This document shows positions 25,239 through 33,601 of a stretch of DNA of 64,000 nucleotides, piece by piece. The stretch lies in assembly GCA_964542535.1 (NCBI GenBank), contig CAZIUE010000002.1, positions 62,001 through 126,000 on the forward strand. The letters are read 5' to 3'. Every line of letters starts with the position of its first letter. The stretch's first letter is position 1. Position numbers and translations under genes: made by a program. Under the pieces are notes generated by a model. It saw nothing but the letters and a program-made list of their open reading frames with translations, did not search any database and was not told where the DNA came from. Source of the stretch: Pseudopelobacter sp964542535 (GTDB lineage Bacteria > Desulfobacterota > Desulfuromonadia > Geobacterales > Pseudopelobacteraceae).

Positions 25239-26190
25239 TCCGATTAGCGTTGTTCTTCAGTCAGTCGTAACCATTTCTCGGTTCGCTTTCCCGTCGCCGC
25301 CTCAGCGTAGAGAAGGCGTGGCAGCATTTTCTTGAGATCGAAGCGTCGATTGAAGCGGTACTGCGCTTCCGCCAAATAGCGATACACGTATTTTTCGAAT
25401 TTGAAGCTGTGATACGTGCCGGTGATTGCTGTCTTGATATTGCTCAAGAATGTGTTGACCCAGGCGAAGCATGCCATGTCGGTACTTTTACGCCCCTTTC
25501 CTACGACCTGGGGGGTATGAGTACAACCCGCATCGGTCACAGCCCGGAAACATGCCAGACCGTCTGAAACAACTACTGCCGTGGAGGCCAGCCAACTGTG
25601 TGCCCATGCGGATATCTCGGCTTTACAGAAGGATTTCACCGGGGCAAAGACAGCATACATCGGATGCCCATCTTCATTGGTTTCAACTGCTGCGACAAAC
25701 GGCACTTTGTTCTCTGAACCACGGCCAACTTTGCCACCTGAACGCTGGCCACCCAGGTATGCATCGTCAACCTCGACCCGGCTAGCCAGGATCGTTGACT
25801 CTTCCCGTTCGCACATAGCCTGAAACCACGTGACCAGGGGCAGCTTAGTGGCATGAAAGATCGTTCCCGCAGTCAGTGTGGTCTGTGTATGACAACAATT
25901 GCACTGGAAGGTTTTTACCTTGCCATGCCACACAATACAGTAGCTACTGCCCTGACATTCGGGGCAAATGAAGCCGGATGGCCAGCGGGCCTTCTGTAAA
26001 GCCGCTTCACATTGGGCCTCGGTGCCGTATTGATCGAGAAATTCTTTTAAACTGAGCCCTGATTGAAACTGAAGACGATTTGTTGTCATGGATAGCCCTC
26101 CTGCTTCTGGAATCTTTCCATGACACTTTACACCATGGCCATGACAGAATACGTATCATTGACCATGGCGGAAGATTGGCGCTAATCGGA
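25239..26190 (-). mobile_element. IS1595-type insertion sequence
   Basis: An 11-bp perfect inverted repeat, TCCGATTAGCG at 25239-25249 and its complement at 26180-26190, brackets the transposase gene and gives a 952-bp element. The transposase stop lies inside the left repeat. No convincing 8-bp target duplication is visible (ttcttgaa against aaagacgt), which fits an old or rearranged insertion. It sits between the solute-binding gene and the AT-rich RloA/RloB island. Confidence 0.7.
25244..26089 (-). CDS. IS1595-family transposase, internally shortened
   Basis: This 281-residue DDE transposase has an N-terminal zinc ribbon (CPEC and CNCC, residues 42-66) and the DDE-region motifs VEVDDAYLGGQRSGGK, VVVSDGL and YRYLAEAQYRFNRRFD. 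In relatives I recall about 30-35 residues between the WF of ATKLPLVTWF and the acidic segment before VEVDD, containing SYPTAWRLKHKLM-type sequence. Here WFQAM joins directly to CEREES, so this segment is missing without loss of frame. The enzyme is probably inactive. AGGAGGG precedes the ATG at 26089. Confidence 0.8.
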   Translation of the reverse strand: MTTNRLQFQSGLSLKEFLDQYGTEAQCEAALQKARWPSGFICPECQGSSYCIVWHGKVKTFQCNCCHTQTTLTAGTIFHATKLPLVTWFQAMCEREESTILASRVEVDDAYLGGQRSGGKVGRGSENKVPFVAAVETNEDGHPMYAVFAPVKSFCKAEISAWAHSWLASTAVVVSDGLACFRAVTDAGCTHTPQVVGKGRKSTDMACFAWVNTFLSNIKTAITGTYHSFKFEKYVYRYLAEAQYRFNRRFDLKKMLPRLLYAEAATGKRTEKWLRLTEEQR

Positions 26191-26241
26191 AAAGACGTAT
26201 AAACAATACGTGACAAAATCACACTTGCAATCGAAATGTAA

Positions 26242-26269
26242 ATGACAAAACATAAAAATTGAGTATAAT
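26242..26269 (+). promoter_or_regulatory. Promoter of the RloA/RloB operon
   Basis: ATGACA (26242-26247), a 16-base spacer and TATAAT (26264-26269) lie 28 bases before the GTG start. The surrounding DNA is AT-rich, unlike the GC-rich backbone. Confidence 0.6.
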
Positions 26270-26296
26270 TGCGAAAATTCCACAAGAGGTGACACC

Positions 26297-27664
26297 GTGA
26301 TTGTTTCGTTTTCAGTCGAAAATTTTCGCTCTTTCGCGGACGAGGAAACCTTTAGCCTCGTTGCAAGTAACCGCCTATCCGGGCATCATGAAGGCCACGC
26401 TGTTCCTATTCCCGGCGGCGAGGAGCGTGTTCTTCGAACAGCAGTTCTTTACGGCGCCAACGGATCGGGTAAATCTAATTTATTTAAAGCTCTAAACTAC
26501 ATTCGGAATTTAGCACTCAACACTAGAAGCAAAAATAGTGGTACGGGGAGAGAACCCTTCCGCTTTTGGGACGAAACAAATAAGCCATCAAGCTTTGACT
26601 TGTGCTTTTTGATAAATGAAAAGCTATACCGGTTTGGTATCAAAATTGATGACCACAGAATTGTGGAAGAATGGCTTGTTCAAGTTGATGGCAAGCGAGA
26701 AAAAGTATTGTATGAGCGAGTCACTAGTACTGATGACAAGGTGACAATAGAGGCAAAAGGCCTGAAAAAGGCTAGTGGAAAATTATCTGCTCTCGCCACA
26801 GTCGGTGGGCCACCTAATCAAAGTTTCCTCGCTACAGTGCGTGCTATGCTGTCTAGCTCAGATTTCGGAATAGAGCTAACTAATGTTATAAGTTGGTTTG
26901 ATCACTCTCTTACATTAATACGTCCAGATTCTCCATTTATACCACTTGGACAATTATTGGCTCATGATGTTAACTTTTTACAGTTTGCAAGCGACTTTCT
27001 AAAGGCATCTTCTACCGGAGTTGATCATCTTGATATATCGAAAGAAGAGCTAACTGAAGATCAACTCCGTAGAATGTTACCTGAGTCACTTGTTACTGAG
27101 ATACTCAACGATATAAATGAAGACGGCGAAAAAGCTGTAGTCGGTATCGGTGAAGGCTCTGAGTTACTTGTCGAACGCACTGGTGAAAACCATTATTTTC
27201 ATATTACTATCCAGGCTACGCATGAACATAAAGCGGGACGAGTTATTTCTCTAAAACTTACTGATGAATCTGATGGTACACAACGACTCTTACAATTGAT
27301 CCCCGCTCTTCACCATTTAAAAACGAATGGTGGGGTATTTGTCATAGACGAAATAGATCGCAGTATGCATCCAATGTTAACAATAAAATTCTTGGAATTT
27401 TTTCTGAAGTGCTGTGAAGGAGAACATAGGCAAATTATTGTTACTACTCATGAATCAAATTTACTTGACCTTGACCTTTTACGCCGCGACGAAATCTGGT
27501 TTGTTGAAAAAAACAAGGAGGGTGCAACAAAACTCTATTCTTTATCAGAATTTAAAGTGAGAAAAGATCTAGAAATACGCAAACATTATCTACAGGGTCG
27601 CTTCGGTGCTGTACCTTTCCTTGGTAACCTGGATCGTTTACTGAAGGAGGAGACATCATTATGA
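26297..27664 (+). CDS. AAA15-family ATPase, RloA/AbiLi-like
   Basis: This is a 455-residue SMC/ABC-like ATPase of the AAA15 group. The N-terminal MIVSFSVENFRSF signature leads to Walker A GANGSGKS (residues 53-60). The C-terminal half has SDGTQRLL (ABC-signature-like), Walker B VFVIDEID and the switch His in IIVTTHESNLLD. Such ATPases pair with a toxic nuclease-like protein in phage defence (AbiL, PARIS, RloAB). The start is GTG 26297 with AGAGGTG upstream. Its AT-rich codon use differs sharply from flanking genes, pointing to horizontal acquisition. It overlaps the RloB gene by ATGA. Confidence 0.85.
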   Translation: MIVSFSVENFRSFADEETFSLVASNRLSGHHEGHAVPIPGGEERVLRTAVLYGANGSGKSNLFKALNYIRNLALNTRSKNSGTGREPFRFWDETNKPSSFDLCFLINEKLYRFGIKIDDHRIVEEWLVQVDGKREKVLYERVTSTDDKVTIEAKGLKKASGKLSALATVGGPPNQSFLATVRAMLSSSDFGIELTNVISWFDHSLTLIRPDSPFIPLGQLLAHDVNFLQFASDFLKASSTGVDHLDISKEELTEDQLRRMLPESLVTEILNDINEDGEKAVVGIGEGSELLVERTGENHYFHITIQATHEHKAGRVISLKLTDESDGTQRLLQLIPALHHLKTNGGVFVIDEIDRSMHPMLTIKFLEFFLKCCEGEHRQIIVTTHESNLLDLDLLRRDEIWFVEKNKEGATKLYSLSEFKVRKDLEIRKHYLQGRFGAVPFLGNLDRLLKEETSL

Positions 27665-28317
27665 GCCTTCTCCAGCGAAAACCACGCCCAATAAAACGTA
27701 TAGAGTCTACTTTTCGTGATGACCGGCTTTTCATTGTAGCGTGCGATGACACTTATGCTCCGAAACAGTATTTCGATTTTTTTGAATTTCAGCGTGTAAA
27801 AATACATGTAGTGCCAACTGAAGATGGAACATCTGTTGCCAGCTATGTATTGAACCGTCTACTACAATATGATCATGAAGATGATGATGAACTTTGGTTG
27901 CTTCTCGATACCGATCATTGTACTAGTGGAAGCCATCTTCAGGGATTCATTACTGCAATCAGAGAGGCTAAGCAAAGAGGAGTCAAAATAGCTCTCAGTA
28001 AACCTTGTTTCGAATTATGGCTTTTGCTCCATCATCTTGATGAATCTGAAGTAATTAAACTAGCTGATGCATCTGAGGTTGAGGTAAAGCTCCGCACTAC
28101 GCTTGGAGAATATAACAAAAAACGTCTAAAAGCAGAGCATTATCCGATAGAGAGGTTACCTGATGCGATCAGCCGTGCTGCTAGATTAGACTCAACGGTT
28201 GAGAGAGGTGACATTCCTGATACCAACACTAGCCGGGTCTACCTGCTCTGGCAGGCAATAATTGACAAGGCTCTTCCCTCACAGTTGCCAGATCCTTTAG
28301 CTCGGCTAAAATCATGA
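27661..28317 (+). CDS. RloB/AbiLii-like effector
   Basis: This 218-residue protein is of the RloB family, the partner of the upstream ATPase. Recognisable parts are FIVACDDTYAPKQYFDFF near the N-terminus, the acidic DELWLLLDTDH segment, and KIALSKPCFELWLLLHH, the family's strongest motif. RloB has a Toprim-like nuclease fold. In the usual form the first motif carries a Glu (CEGExTEPxYF), here replaced by Asp (CDDT), while the DxD is kept. AbiLii is the toxic half of the AbiL abortive-infection pair, so this is a plausible anti-phage effector. AT-rich; ATGA overlap with the ATPase gene. Confidence 0.82.
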   Translation: MSLLQRKPRPIKRIESTFRDDRLFIVACDDTYAPKQYFDFFEFQRVKIHVVPTEDGTSVASYVLNRLLQYDHEDDDELWLLLDTDHCTSGSHLQGFITAIREAKQRGVKIALSKPCFELWLLLHHLDESEVIKLADASEVEVKLRTTLGEYNKKRLKAEHYPIERLPDAISRAARLDSTVERGDIPDTNTSRVYLLWQAIIDKALPSQLPDPLARLKS

Positions 28318-28684
28318 ACACCCTCACTAAAGCGTACAACAACATATTGCAAAGGCTATTCCGGGGACAGTATATGAAACTATTCGACTCTTTTTCTCAT
28401 TCAAAGAACCTCCCTTAACCAGTGGTTCCTGTTTTCCGTTCTCGCCGTTCATGACATCTCCTTCGCGTACAAACGCATCAAATCTCAACCGCCCAAACAA
28501 CCCAAACACCAAAACCCACCAGCAGGGCCGCTGTGAGCGGTTCACGGTTTTGAAAGCCCCCGGCTTTGCCGGGGGATGCTTACTGTCTCACGTATATTGG
28601 CACAGAGGTAACTCCTTCGCTGTTAATATGCAAAGGATTTTAAAGCGTTAGGCAAATTCAAACCACAATTTTGCGCATTGGGGT
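28318..28684. other. Intergenic end of the defence island
   Basis: This 367-base gap holds an 8-bp perfect hairpin, CCCCCGGC with GCCGGGGG around TTT (28557-28575), a possible weak terminator for the phosphatase gene on the - strand (CTTTC follows on that strand). A 41-codon - strand frame (28327-28452) has a good AAGGAG signal before ATG 28452 but matches nothing known. The stretch ccggggacagtatat near 28362 resembles ends seen beside REP-associated elements; this is weak. Confidence 0.4.
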
Positions 28685-30367
28685 TTATTTGAGCTCGACC
28701 TTGAGGAGCTTGATGGCCTGGGCTGGTACGTAGACTTTATCAAGCTTATCCGCCGATACGACGAGACCTTCCAGTTCTATCGTTTTTCCGTTCACGAGCA
28801 TGACGTTCTTGGAGAAGGGGAGACGAGCTACGGAAGCTCCCTTGGATACGACGAGAACGCGATTTTTATCGTCACTCTTATCCACTTTAAACTCGAAGCC
28901 CGCCGATGTGAAAGCGGCGCTGGCTTCCACAAAAAGCCGTTCATTCAGGCTCTTGAAGTCGAAACCCATTCTGGCGGCAAGATTGCGACCGATGTCCGTG
29001 TTCTGCCAGAGACCAATCGGGCGATCGGGACCATACGAGAAGAGGAAGACATCGGCCCCTGTGTGCCCGTTTGTCGTCCACCCGAGCCCTGCACGGGAAG
29101 AAAGCATGGGGGCGACAATCGGGCTTAGCGGCTTTTTTTCCGCTATGGTGGTCGAGATAGCCTTGAACTCGGCGTCTCTCAAGTCGGTAATGCCCCACGT
29201 GGCGGCCATCACCTCTTTAATCTTCTGGTTGTCTGCTCCGACGAGCAGCTTTTCGATACCCTCGGCCGTTATATGGATTTTCCGCAGTGGGCCGACCACG
29301 TAATCGTCATCGGTGGTGGAATACTTGGAATATTCCTTTGTGCCGATGGTAATTCCGCCCGTGCCATGGTCGGCAACGACCAGCACGAGGGTGTCGCCGT
29401 CCTTCTTCGCGAAGTCAACGGCAGCGCCCACAGCCTCATCGAAGGCGAGGAGCTCGGAGACAATACCTGCCGGATCATTGGCGTGCGCAGCCCAATCCAC
29501 CTTTGATCCTTCCACGAAAAGGAAGAAGCCATCCTCCTTAGCCTTGGGATTTGCGGAGAGAAGATCAATGGCCTTCCTGGTCATCTCGGCCAAAGCCGGT
29601 TCGGTCGGGGCGAATTCTTCTCGATCGATATCATAGGCCATGGCGTCAGGTGCGAATGCCCCCCAAACCTTTGTGCCCTTGACGACGGCGAGTTCGTCTT
29701 TCGTGGTCACGTAGGTGTAACCCTTGGATTTTATGACCGCCACCAGGTTTTCTCCGTCCTCCCTTTTTCCGCCCTGGATGGATTTGGGAAGTAAATACTG
29801 GGAGCCTCCGGAGAGCACGACATCCATCCCCTGGTATACCTGCTGCTCGCCGAGTTCTGAGTAATTGCCGCGATCGTGCCAGTGAGAGGAGAAAGCCGCG
29901 GGGGTGGCGTGTTGGATATTGCTCGTGGCGACGATGCCGGTTGCGCGGCCGAATAGACGGGCGCCTTCAAGGAGGGTCGCGAGCGGTACGTACTTCGGAG
30001 CAACCATCTCTTTTGCCGCGTCTATCGTGACATTCCAGGCACCGACGGAGATGCCCTTGTCGGTGCCCTTGAACCCCGTGGCGTAGGCGGTCGCTCCAGG
30101 GGCCGAGTCAGTGATGATGGAATCGGCACCATAGGTACGGATTGCGCCTGAGAGTATGGTGTCTACGTTGAGCGGAGCACCCTTGATCCACCTGATGAGC
30201 GGCCAGGCCTCGGGACCCGTGCCGTCGCTCAACATTAAGATGATGTTTTTCACCGGTTTGGGGGCAGCTGCGCCGACTTTGGGCGCGGCACCGGCTGCGG
30301 TGGCAAAAAACAGAAGACCTGCACATAAAAGGGTCGAATTCATGGCGACAGGGCATCGTAATCTCAT
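28685..30367 (-). CDS. Alkaline phosphatase (PhoA family)
   Basis: This 560-residue secreted phosphomonoesterase has a signal peptide (LLCAGLLFFATAAGAAP). The metal/Ser active-site motif is TDSAPGATAYATG, and other metal-ligand motifs are LMLSDGTG, FLFVEGSKVDWAAHAND and VVADHGTGG, with TNGHTGADV near the C-terminal end of the catalytic domain. The last 80 residues (FKVDKSDDKNRVLVVSKG, then VMLVNGKTIELEG) look like a copper-amine-oxidase-N/stalk-type domain, an addition to the E. coli type. I chose ATG 30367, with GGAGGAAG upstream, over the longer frame to 30526. Base composition is lower in GC than most neighbours. Confidence 0.88.
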   Translation of the reverse strand: MRLRCPVAMNSTLLCAGLLFFATAAGAAPKVGAAAPKPVKNIILMLSDGTGPEAWPLIRWIKGAPLNVDTILSGAIRTYGADSIITDSAPGATAYATGFKGTDKGISVGAWNVTIDAAKEMVAPKYVPLATLLEGARLFGRATGIVATSNIQHATPAAFSSHWHDRGNYSELGEQQVYQGMDVVLSGGSQYLLPKSIQGGKREDGENLVAVIKSKGYTYVTTKDELAVVKGTKVWGAFAPDAMAYDIDREEFAPTEPALAEMTRKAIDLLSANPKAKEDGFFLFVEGSKVDWAAHANDPAGIVSELLAFDEAVGAAVDFAKKDGDTLVLVVADHGTGGITIGTKEYSKYSTTDDDYVVGPLRKIHITAEGIEKLLVGADNQKIKEVMAATWGITDLRDAEFKAISTTIAEKKPLSPIVAPMLSSRAGLGWTTNGHTGADVFLFSYGPDRPIGLWQNTDIGRNLAARMGFDFKSLNERLFVEASAAFTSAGFEFKVDKSDDKNRVLVVSKGASVARLPFSKNVMLVNGKTIELEGLVVSADKLDKVYVPAQAIKLLKVELK

Positions 30368-30600
30368 AACTTCCTCCACAATGGCGCAGAACTGACCTGC
30401 CACCAGTCTTTTGCGGTCAGCTTTCAGATGTGTTGTTGGTGCTTTCAGGGATTTGATATTTTCATTGGCACTTATTTGGTTTGTCATCAGTTTTGTGTGA
30501 GAATATTTGGTCTCGGGAAGAACCATTCATCCGTGGTTTACCGACGTTTCTGGATGAATCACCTGCGCATGTTCGTCTCCGCCACCCCGGGGCAAGCCGC

Positions 30601-31602
30601 TTAACCGCGGCTGTCATCGCACCGTCCGAGCGCACCCAGGGCAATAGCCGCCGCGTTCAGGATGTGGGGGCGAAAATCCGTCAGGAAGGTCCCCCGGCGC
30701 CGCGAGTTAACCACAACGCAGACTGCCGCTGCCCGGTACCCCATCCCGGCCAGGAAGTGCAGCACGATGCCCGCTTCCATCTCCATGTTCTCCACCGCAA
30801 GACCCCAGGGGGAACCGTCGATGGCCTCCAGTTCATCCAGCAGGCGGGGGTAGCTGGGACGGATCCGCGCCACCCCGCGCCCCTGTTCGGCGAAGAAACC
30901 GGCGCTGGAGAAGGTGATGCCGCGCGCGTGGGGTACTCCCCGCAGGGCGGCCTCCTGCTGCAAGGCCGCCAGCAGCTCCCGGTCGGCCCGTGCCGCATAG
31001 GGTACCACGGCTCCCCGGAAGCGTGCCCCGCCGTCCGACGCCCGGTGGAGGGCATTGCCGGCCAGGCGCTCCAGGGCCGTGCAGATGTTGTCGGCGGGGG
31101 GAACGTCGTAGAACAGACCGGTGTTGTCCAACCCGATGACGTAGTCGCTCAGCGCCAGGCTCCCCGCCGTTGTCAGGGGGTTAAGCCCGCCGGATGTGCC
31201 GACGCGGATCAGGCTGAGCGGCTGGAAGGACGCTTTCCTGGTCATGGTGTCGAAGTCGATCTCGTTCAGTGCGGCCAGCTCGTTGAGCACGATTTCCGTG
31301 GAGGGGGCGCCAATGCCGGTGCTGATGATGGAGACCGGCAGTCCGTTTTCCCGGCAGACACCGGTGATGCTGCGGAACCCGCGGTGGCTGCGGTCCACCT
31401 GCCGTGACAGCAGGAATGCGTCGGCCAGAAGCGGCACCCGGTCCGGGTCGCCGACCAGGAGCACGTTGCGGGCCAGTTCCCGGGGGCCAAGGTCCAGGTG
31501 ATAGACCCTGCCGTTCACCATGGGGAGATCGTCGGGGGTGATCCGTCGGTGCGGGCTGCCGGCCGCCGGACGGGCGGAATCGGGCGCGGGCGGTATGGTC
31601 AT
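30601..31602 (-). CDS. Nucleoside (uridine) phosphorylase family protein
   Basis: This 333-residue PNP/UDP-family phosphorylase splits nucleosides with phosphate. The phosphate-binding VGDPDRV, the STGIGAPSTE and RVGTSGGL motifs, and the ribose-binding ENMEMEAG motif place it close to uridine phosphorylases, although it is longer than the E. coli enzyme (253). The start is ATG 31602. It reads toward the phosphatase gene, from which it is separated by 233 bases without a clear terminator, and it is divergent from the NemR-like gene. Substrate specificity is inference. Confidence 0.82.
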   Translation of the reverse strand: MTIPPAPDSARPAAGSPHRRITPDDLPMVNGRVYHLDLGPRELARNVLLVGDPDRVPLLADAFLLSRQVDRSHRGFRSITGVCRENGLPVSIISTGIGAPSTEIVLNELAALNEIDFDTMTRKASFQPLSLIRVGTSGGLNPLTTAGSLALSDYVIGLDNTGLFYDVPPADNICTALERLAGNALHRASDGGARFRGAVVPYAARADRELLAALQQEAALRGVPHARGITFSSAGFFAEQGRGVARIRPSYPRLLDELEAIDGSPWGLAVENMEMEAGIVLHFLAGMGYRAAAVCVVVNSRRRGTFLTDFRPHILNAAAIALGALGRCDDSRG

Positions 31603-31711
31603 GTCGTACCTCGCTGGAGAGATGTGGAGCGATGATTGCCTGGGGTAGTGTATACCACGGTTGGCTCCGGTGCGCGCCGATAAAGGATGCGCGTCGTGGC
31701 CGGAGATTGAC

Positions 31712-31740
31712 TTGACAGATTAGACTGCTCAGTCTATTTT
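31712..31740 (+). promoter_or_regulatory. Autoregulated promoter with NemR-like operator
   Basis: TTGACA (31712-31717), a 17-base spacer and TATTTT (31735-31740) enclose the operator TAGACTGCTCAGTCTA (31721-31736), a TAGACT...AGTCTA palindrome. The -10 box ends 6 bases before the ATG of the regulator gene, so the RNA should start at or next to that codon. The arrangement matches the promoter at 1911. Confidence 0.85.
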
Positions 31741-31746
31741 GTGACC

Positions 31747-32349
31747 ATGGCGAAACGAGATACTCGAAGCGAAATCGTCCGGGTCGGTACCGATCTGATC
31801 AGCCGCAACGGCTACAACGCCACCGGCATCGACGCGGTGCTCAGGGAGGCCGGCATACCCAAGGGGTCGTTCTACCACTATTTCAAGAGCAAGGAAGAGT
31901 TCGGCCTGGCGGTGATCGACCACTTTGCCGAGCGTTACGCCCAGCGGCTGGAGACGTTCCTGGCCGATGAAGAGGTGACCCCCCTCAACCGCATCCGCAA
32001 CTACCTGGAGAGCGGCCTGGTACGCCTGGAGCAGAACCTCTGCACCCGGGGGTGCCTGGTGGGCAACCTTGGACAGGAACTGGCGGACAGCAACGAGCGT
32101 TTCCGCTTCCGGCTGGACCAGATCTTCGGCTCGTGGAAGGAACGCTTTGCCGAATGCCTGCGGGAAGCCCGGGCTGCCGGAGAGCTGTCCGACGAGGTCG
32201 ATCCTCCGGTCCTGGCCTGCTTCATCCTCTCCGGCTGGGAGGGGGCCATCCTGCGGGCCAAGGTAATGAAGTCGCCGCAGCCGATCCGGGACTTCATCCA
32301 GACGCTCTTCGCCACGGCACTTCGCCCCCCGGCATCGTCCGGGCAGTGA
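31747..32349 (+). CDS. TetR-family regulator, NemR/AcuR-like
   Basis: This 200-residue TetR-type regulator equals E. coli NemR in length. The helix-turn-helix is at about 26-46 (IDAVLREAGIPKGSFYHYF). The C-terminal domain has QNLCTRGCLVGNLGQELA, with Cys99 and Cys103, then Cys158, and Lys175 in RAKVMKS. From memory, NemR senses electrophiles and HOCl through a Cys (Cys106) that can bond Lys175, and these residues appear to be its counterparts. The start must be ATG 31747, since the HTH follows at once. No ribosome-binding site exists, and the promoter leaves no room for one, so the mRNA appears leaderless. It precedes the AcuI-like reductase by 90 bases. Confidence 0.85.
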   Translation: MAKRDTRSEIVRVGTDLISRNGYNATGIDAVLREAGIPKGSFYHYFKSKEEFGLAVIDHFAERYAQRLETFLADEEVTPLNRIRNYLESGLVRLEQNLCTRGCLVGNLGQELADSNERFRFRLDQIFGSWKERFAECLREARAAGELSDEVDPPVLACFILSGWEGAILRAKVMKSPQPIRDFIQTLFATALRPPASSGQ

Positions 32350-32439
32350 CGACGCTCTCCCGGGGCGCAACGACCCCTCACCCCGGTTGCATCGACCGGT
32401 TCGAGACGACTGGTCTCACTCATGGACACGGAGGCGGAC

Positions 32440-33447
32440 ATGACGGAAAACACGACTTTCACGGCTCTGGTGGTGGAAAAGACGGCTGACAAACGCTTTC
32501 AACGCTCCATCCGGGAGCGCTCCCTGGCTGACCTGGCCGGGGGGGAGTTGCTGGTGCGGGTGCACTACTCGTCGCTCAACTACAAGGACGCTCTTTCGGC
32601 CACGGGCCACCCCGGCGTGACCCGCCAGTTCCCCCATACTCCCGGTATCGATGCCGCCGGAGAGGTCGTCTCCTGCGCCGACAACGCCTTTTCAGCCGGA
32701 GAAAAGGTGATCGTCACCAGCTATGACCTGGGGATGGAGACCGACGGCGGATTCGGTCAGTATATCCGTGTTCCCTCTTCCTGGGCAGTGCGCCTGCCCG
32801 AAAACCTGACCCTGCGCGAGAGCATGGCGCTGGGCACCGCCGGCCTGACGGCGGCCCTGTCGCTGTACGGCCTGGAGCGGGCTGACGTGCGCCCCGAAGA
32901 GGGAGAGATCCTGGTGACTGGCGCCACCGGCGGTGTCGGCTGCATGGCGGTTGCCATGCTGAGTCGGGCCGGATACCGGGTGGTTGCCTCCACCGGCAAG
33001 AGCGGGAACGAACCCTTTCTGCTCTCTCTCGGCGCTGCCCGGGTCATCAGCCGCGACGAGGTGACCGCCTCGTCGGAGAAGCCGCTGATGGCCGAGAAGT
33101 GGGCGGGTGCCGTGGACGTGGTGGGAGGAACCACCCTGGCTGCGGTGCTGAAGTCCACCCGCTACGGCGGTACGGTCACCTGTTGCGGCCTGGTGGGATC
33201 GACTGAACTGAACATGAACGTGTATCCTTTCATCCTGCGGGGGGTGAGCCTGCTGGGGGTGGATTCGGTGCAGTGCCCCCATCCCCTGCGCGTGAAGATC
33301 TGGCAGCGCATGGCGTTGGAGTGGAAGCCGGCCTGCCTGGAGCGGATGGTTCGCGAATGTCCCCTGTCGGGGCTGGATCAGGAGATCGACACGATCCTCA
33401 AGGGGGGGCAGACCGGGCGCGTACTGGTCAACCTGCTGGAAAGCTGA
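32440..33447 (+). CDS. AcuI/YhdH-family NADPH-dependent oxidoreductase
   Basis: This 335-residue medium-chain reductase without the structural-zinc Cys lobe is of the AcuI/YhdH group (acryloyl-CoA reductase). NYKDALS and PGIDAAGEV begin the GroES-like domain, GATGGVG (161-167) is the nucleotide loop, and the SGNEPFLLSLGA and YGGTVTCCGLVG segments are typical. The reaction is reduction of an alpha,beta-unsaturated acyl-CoA or a related electrophile using NADPH. This agrees with its position behind a NemR/AcuR-like sensor. GGAGG lies 5 bases before ATG 32440, so that start is preferred to 32422. Confidence 0.87.
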   Translation: MTENTTFTALVVEKTADKRFQRSIRERSLADLAGGELLVRVHYSSLNYKDALSATGHPGVTRQFPHTPGIDAAGEVVSCADNAFSAGEKVIVTSYDLGMETDGGFGQYIRVPSSWAVRLPENLTLRESMALGTAGLTAALSLYGLERADVRPEEGEILVTGATGGVGCMAVAMLSRAGYRVVASTGKSGNEPFLLSLGAARVISRDEVTASSEKPLMAEKWAGAVDVVGGTTLAAVLKSTRYGGTVTCCGLVGSTELNMNVYPFILRGVSLLGVDSVQCPHPLRVKIWQRMALEWKPACLERMVRECPLSGLDQEIDTILKGGQTGRVLVNLLES

Positions 33448-33601
33448 GGGCTTTTCTCTCTGGATACCCCGGCGCCCCATGATCGAAACGGTCGGAAGAT
33501 TCCCGTGTCCGGAATTCTGGTATGCTATGCATCAAGGCGCCCGCCGCCGATTTGCCGTTTTTTTCATTGATTCGAGAACAGCTCTGTGTAAGGAGGATGG
33601 C

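Noticed and set aside
25231..26198. Target-site duplication of the IS element
   Set aside because: The flanking 8-mers ttcttgaa and aaagacgt do not match.
32400..32418. GAGACGACTGGTCTC as a third NemR-like operator
   Set aside because: The half-sites are five rather than six bases apart and the flanking T/A are missing; no promoter encloses it.
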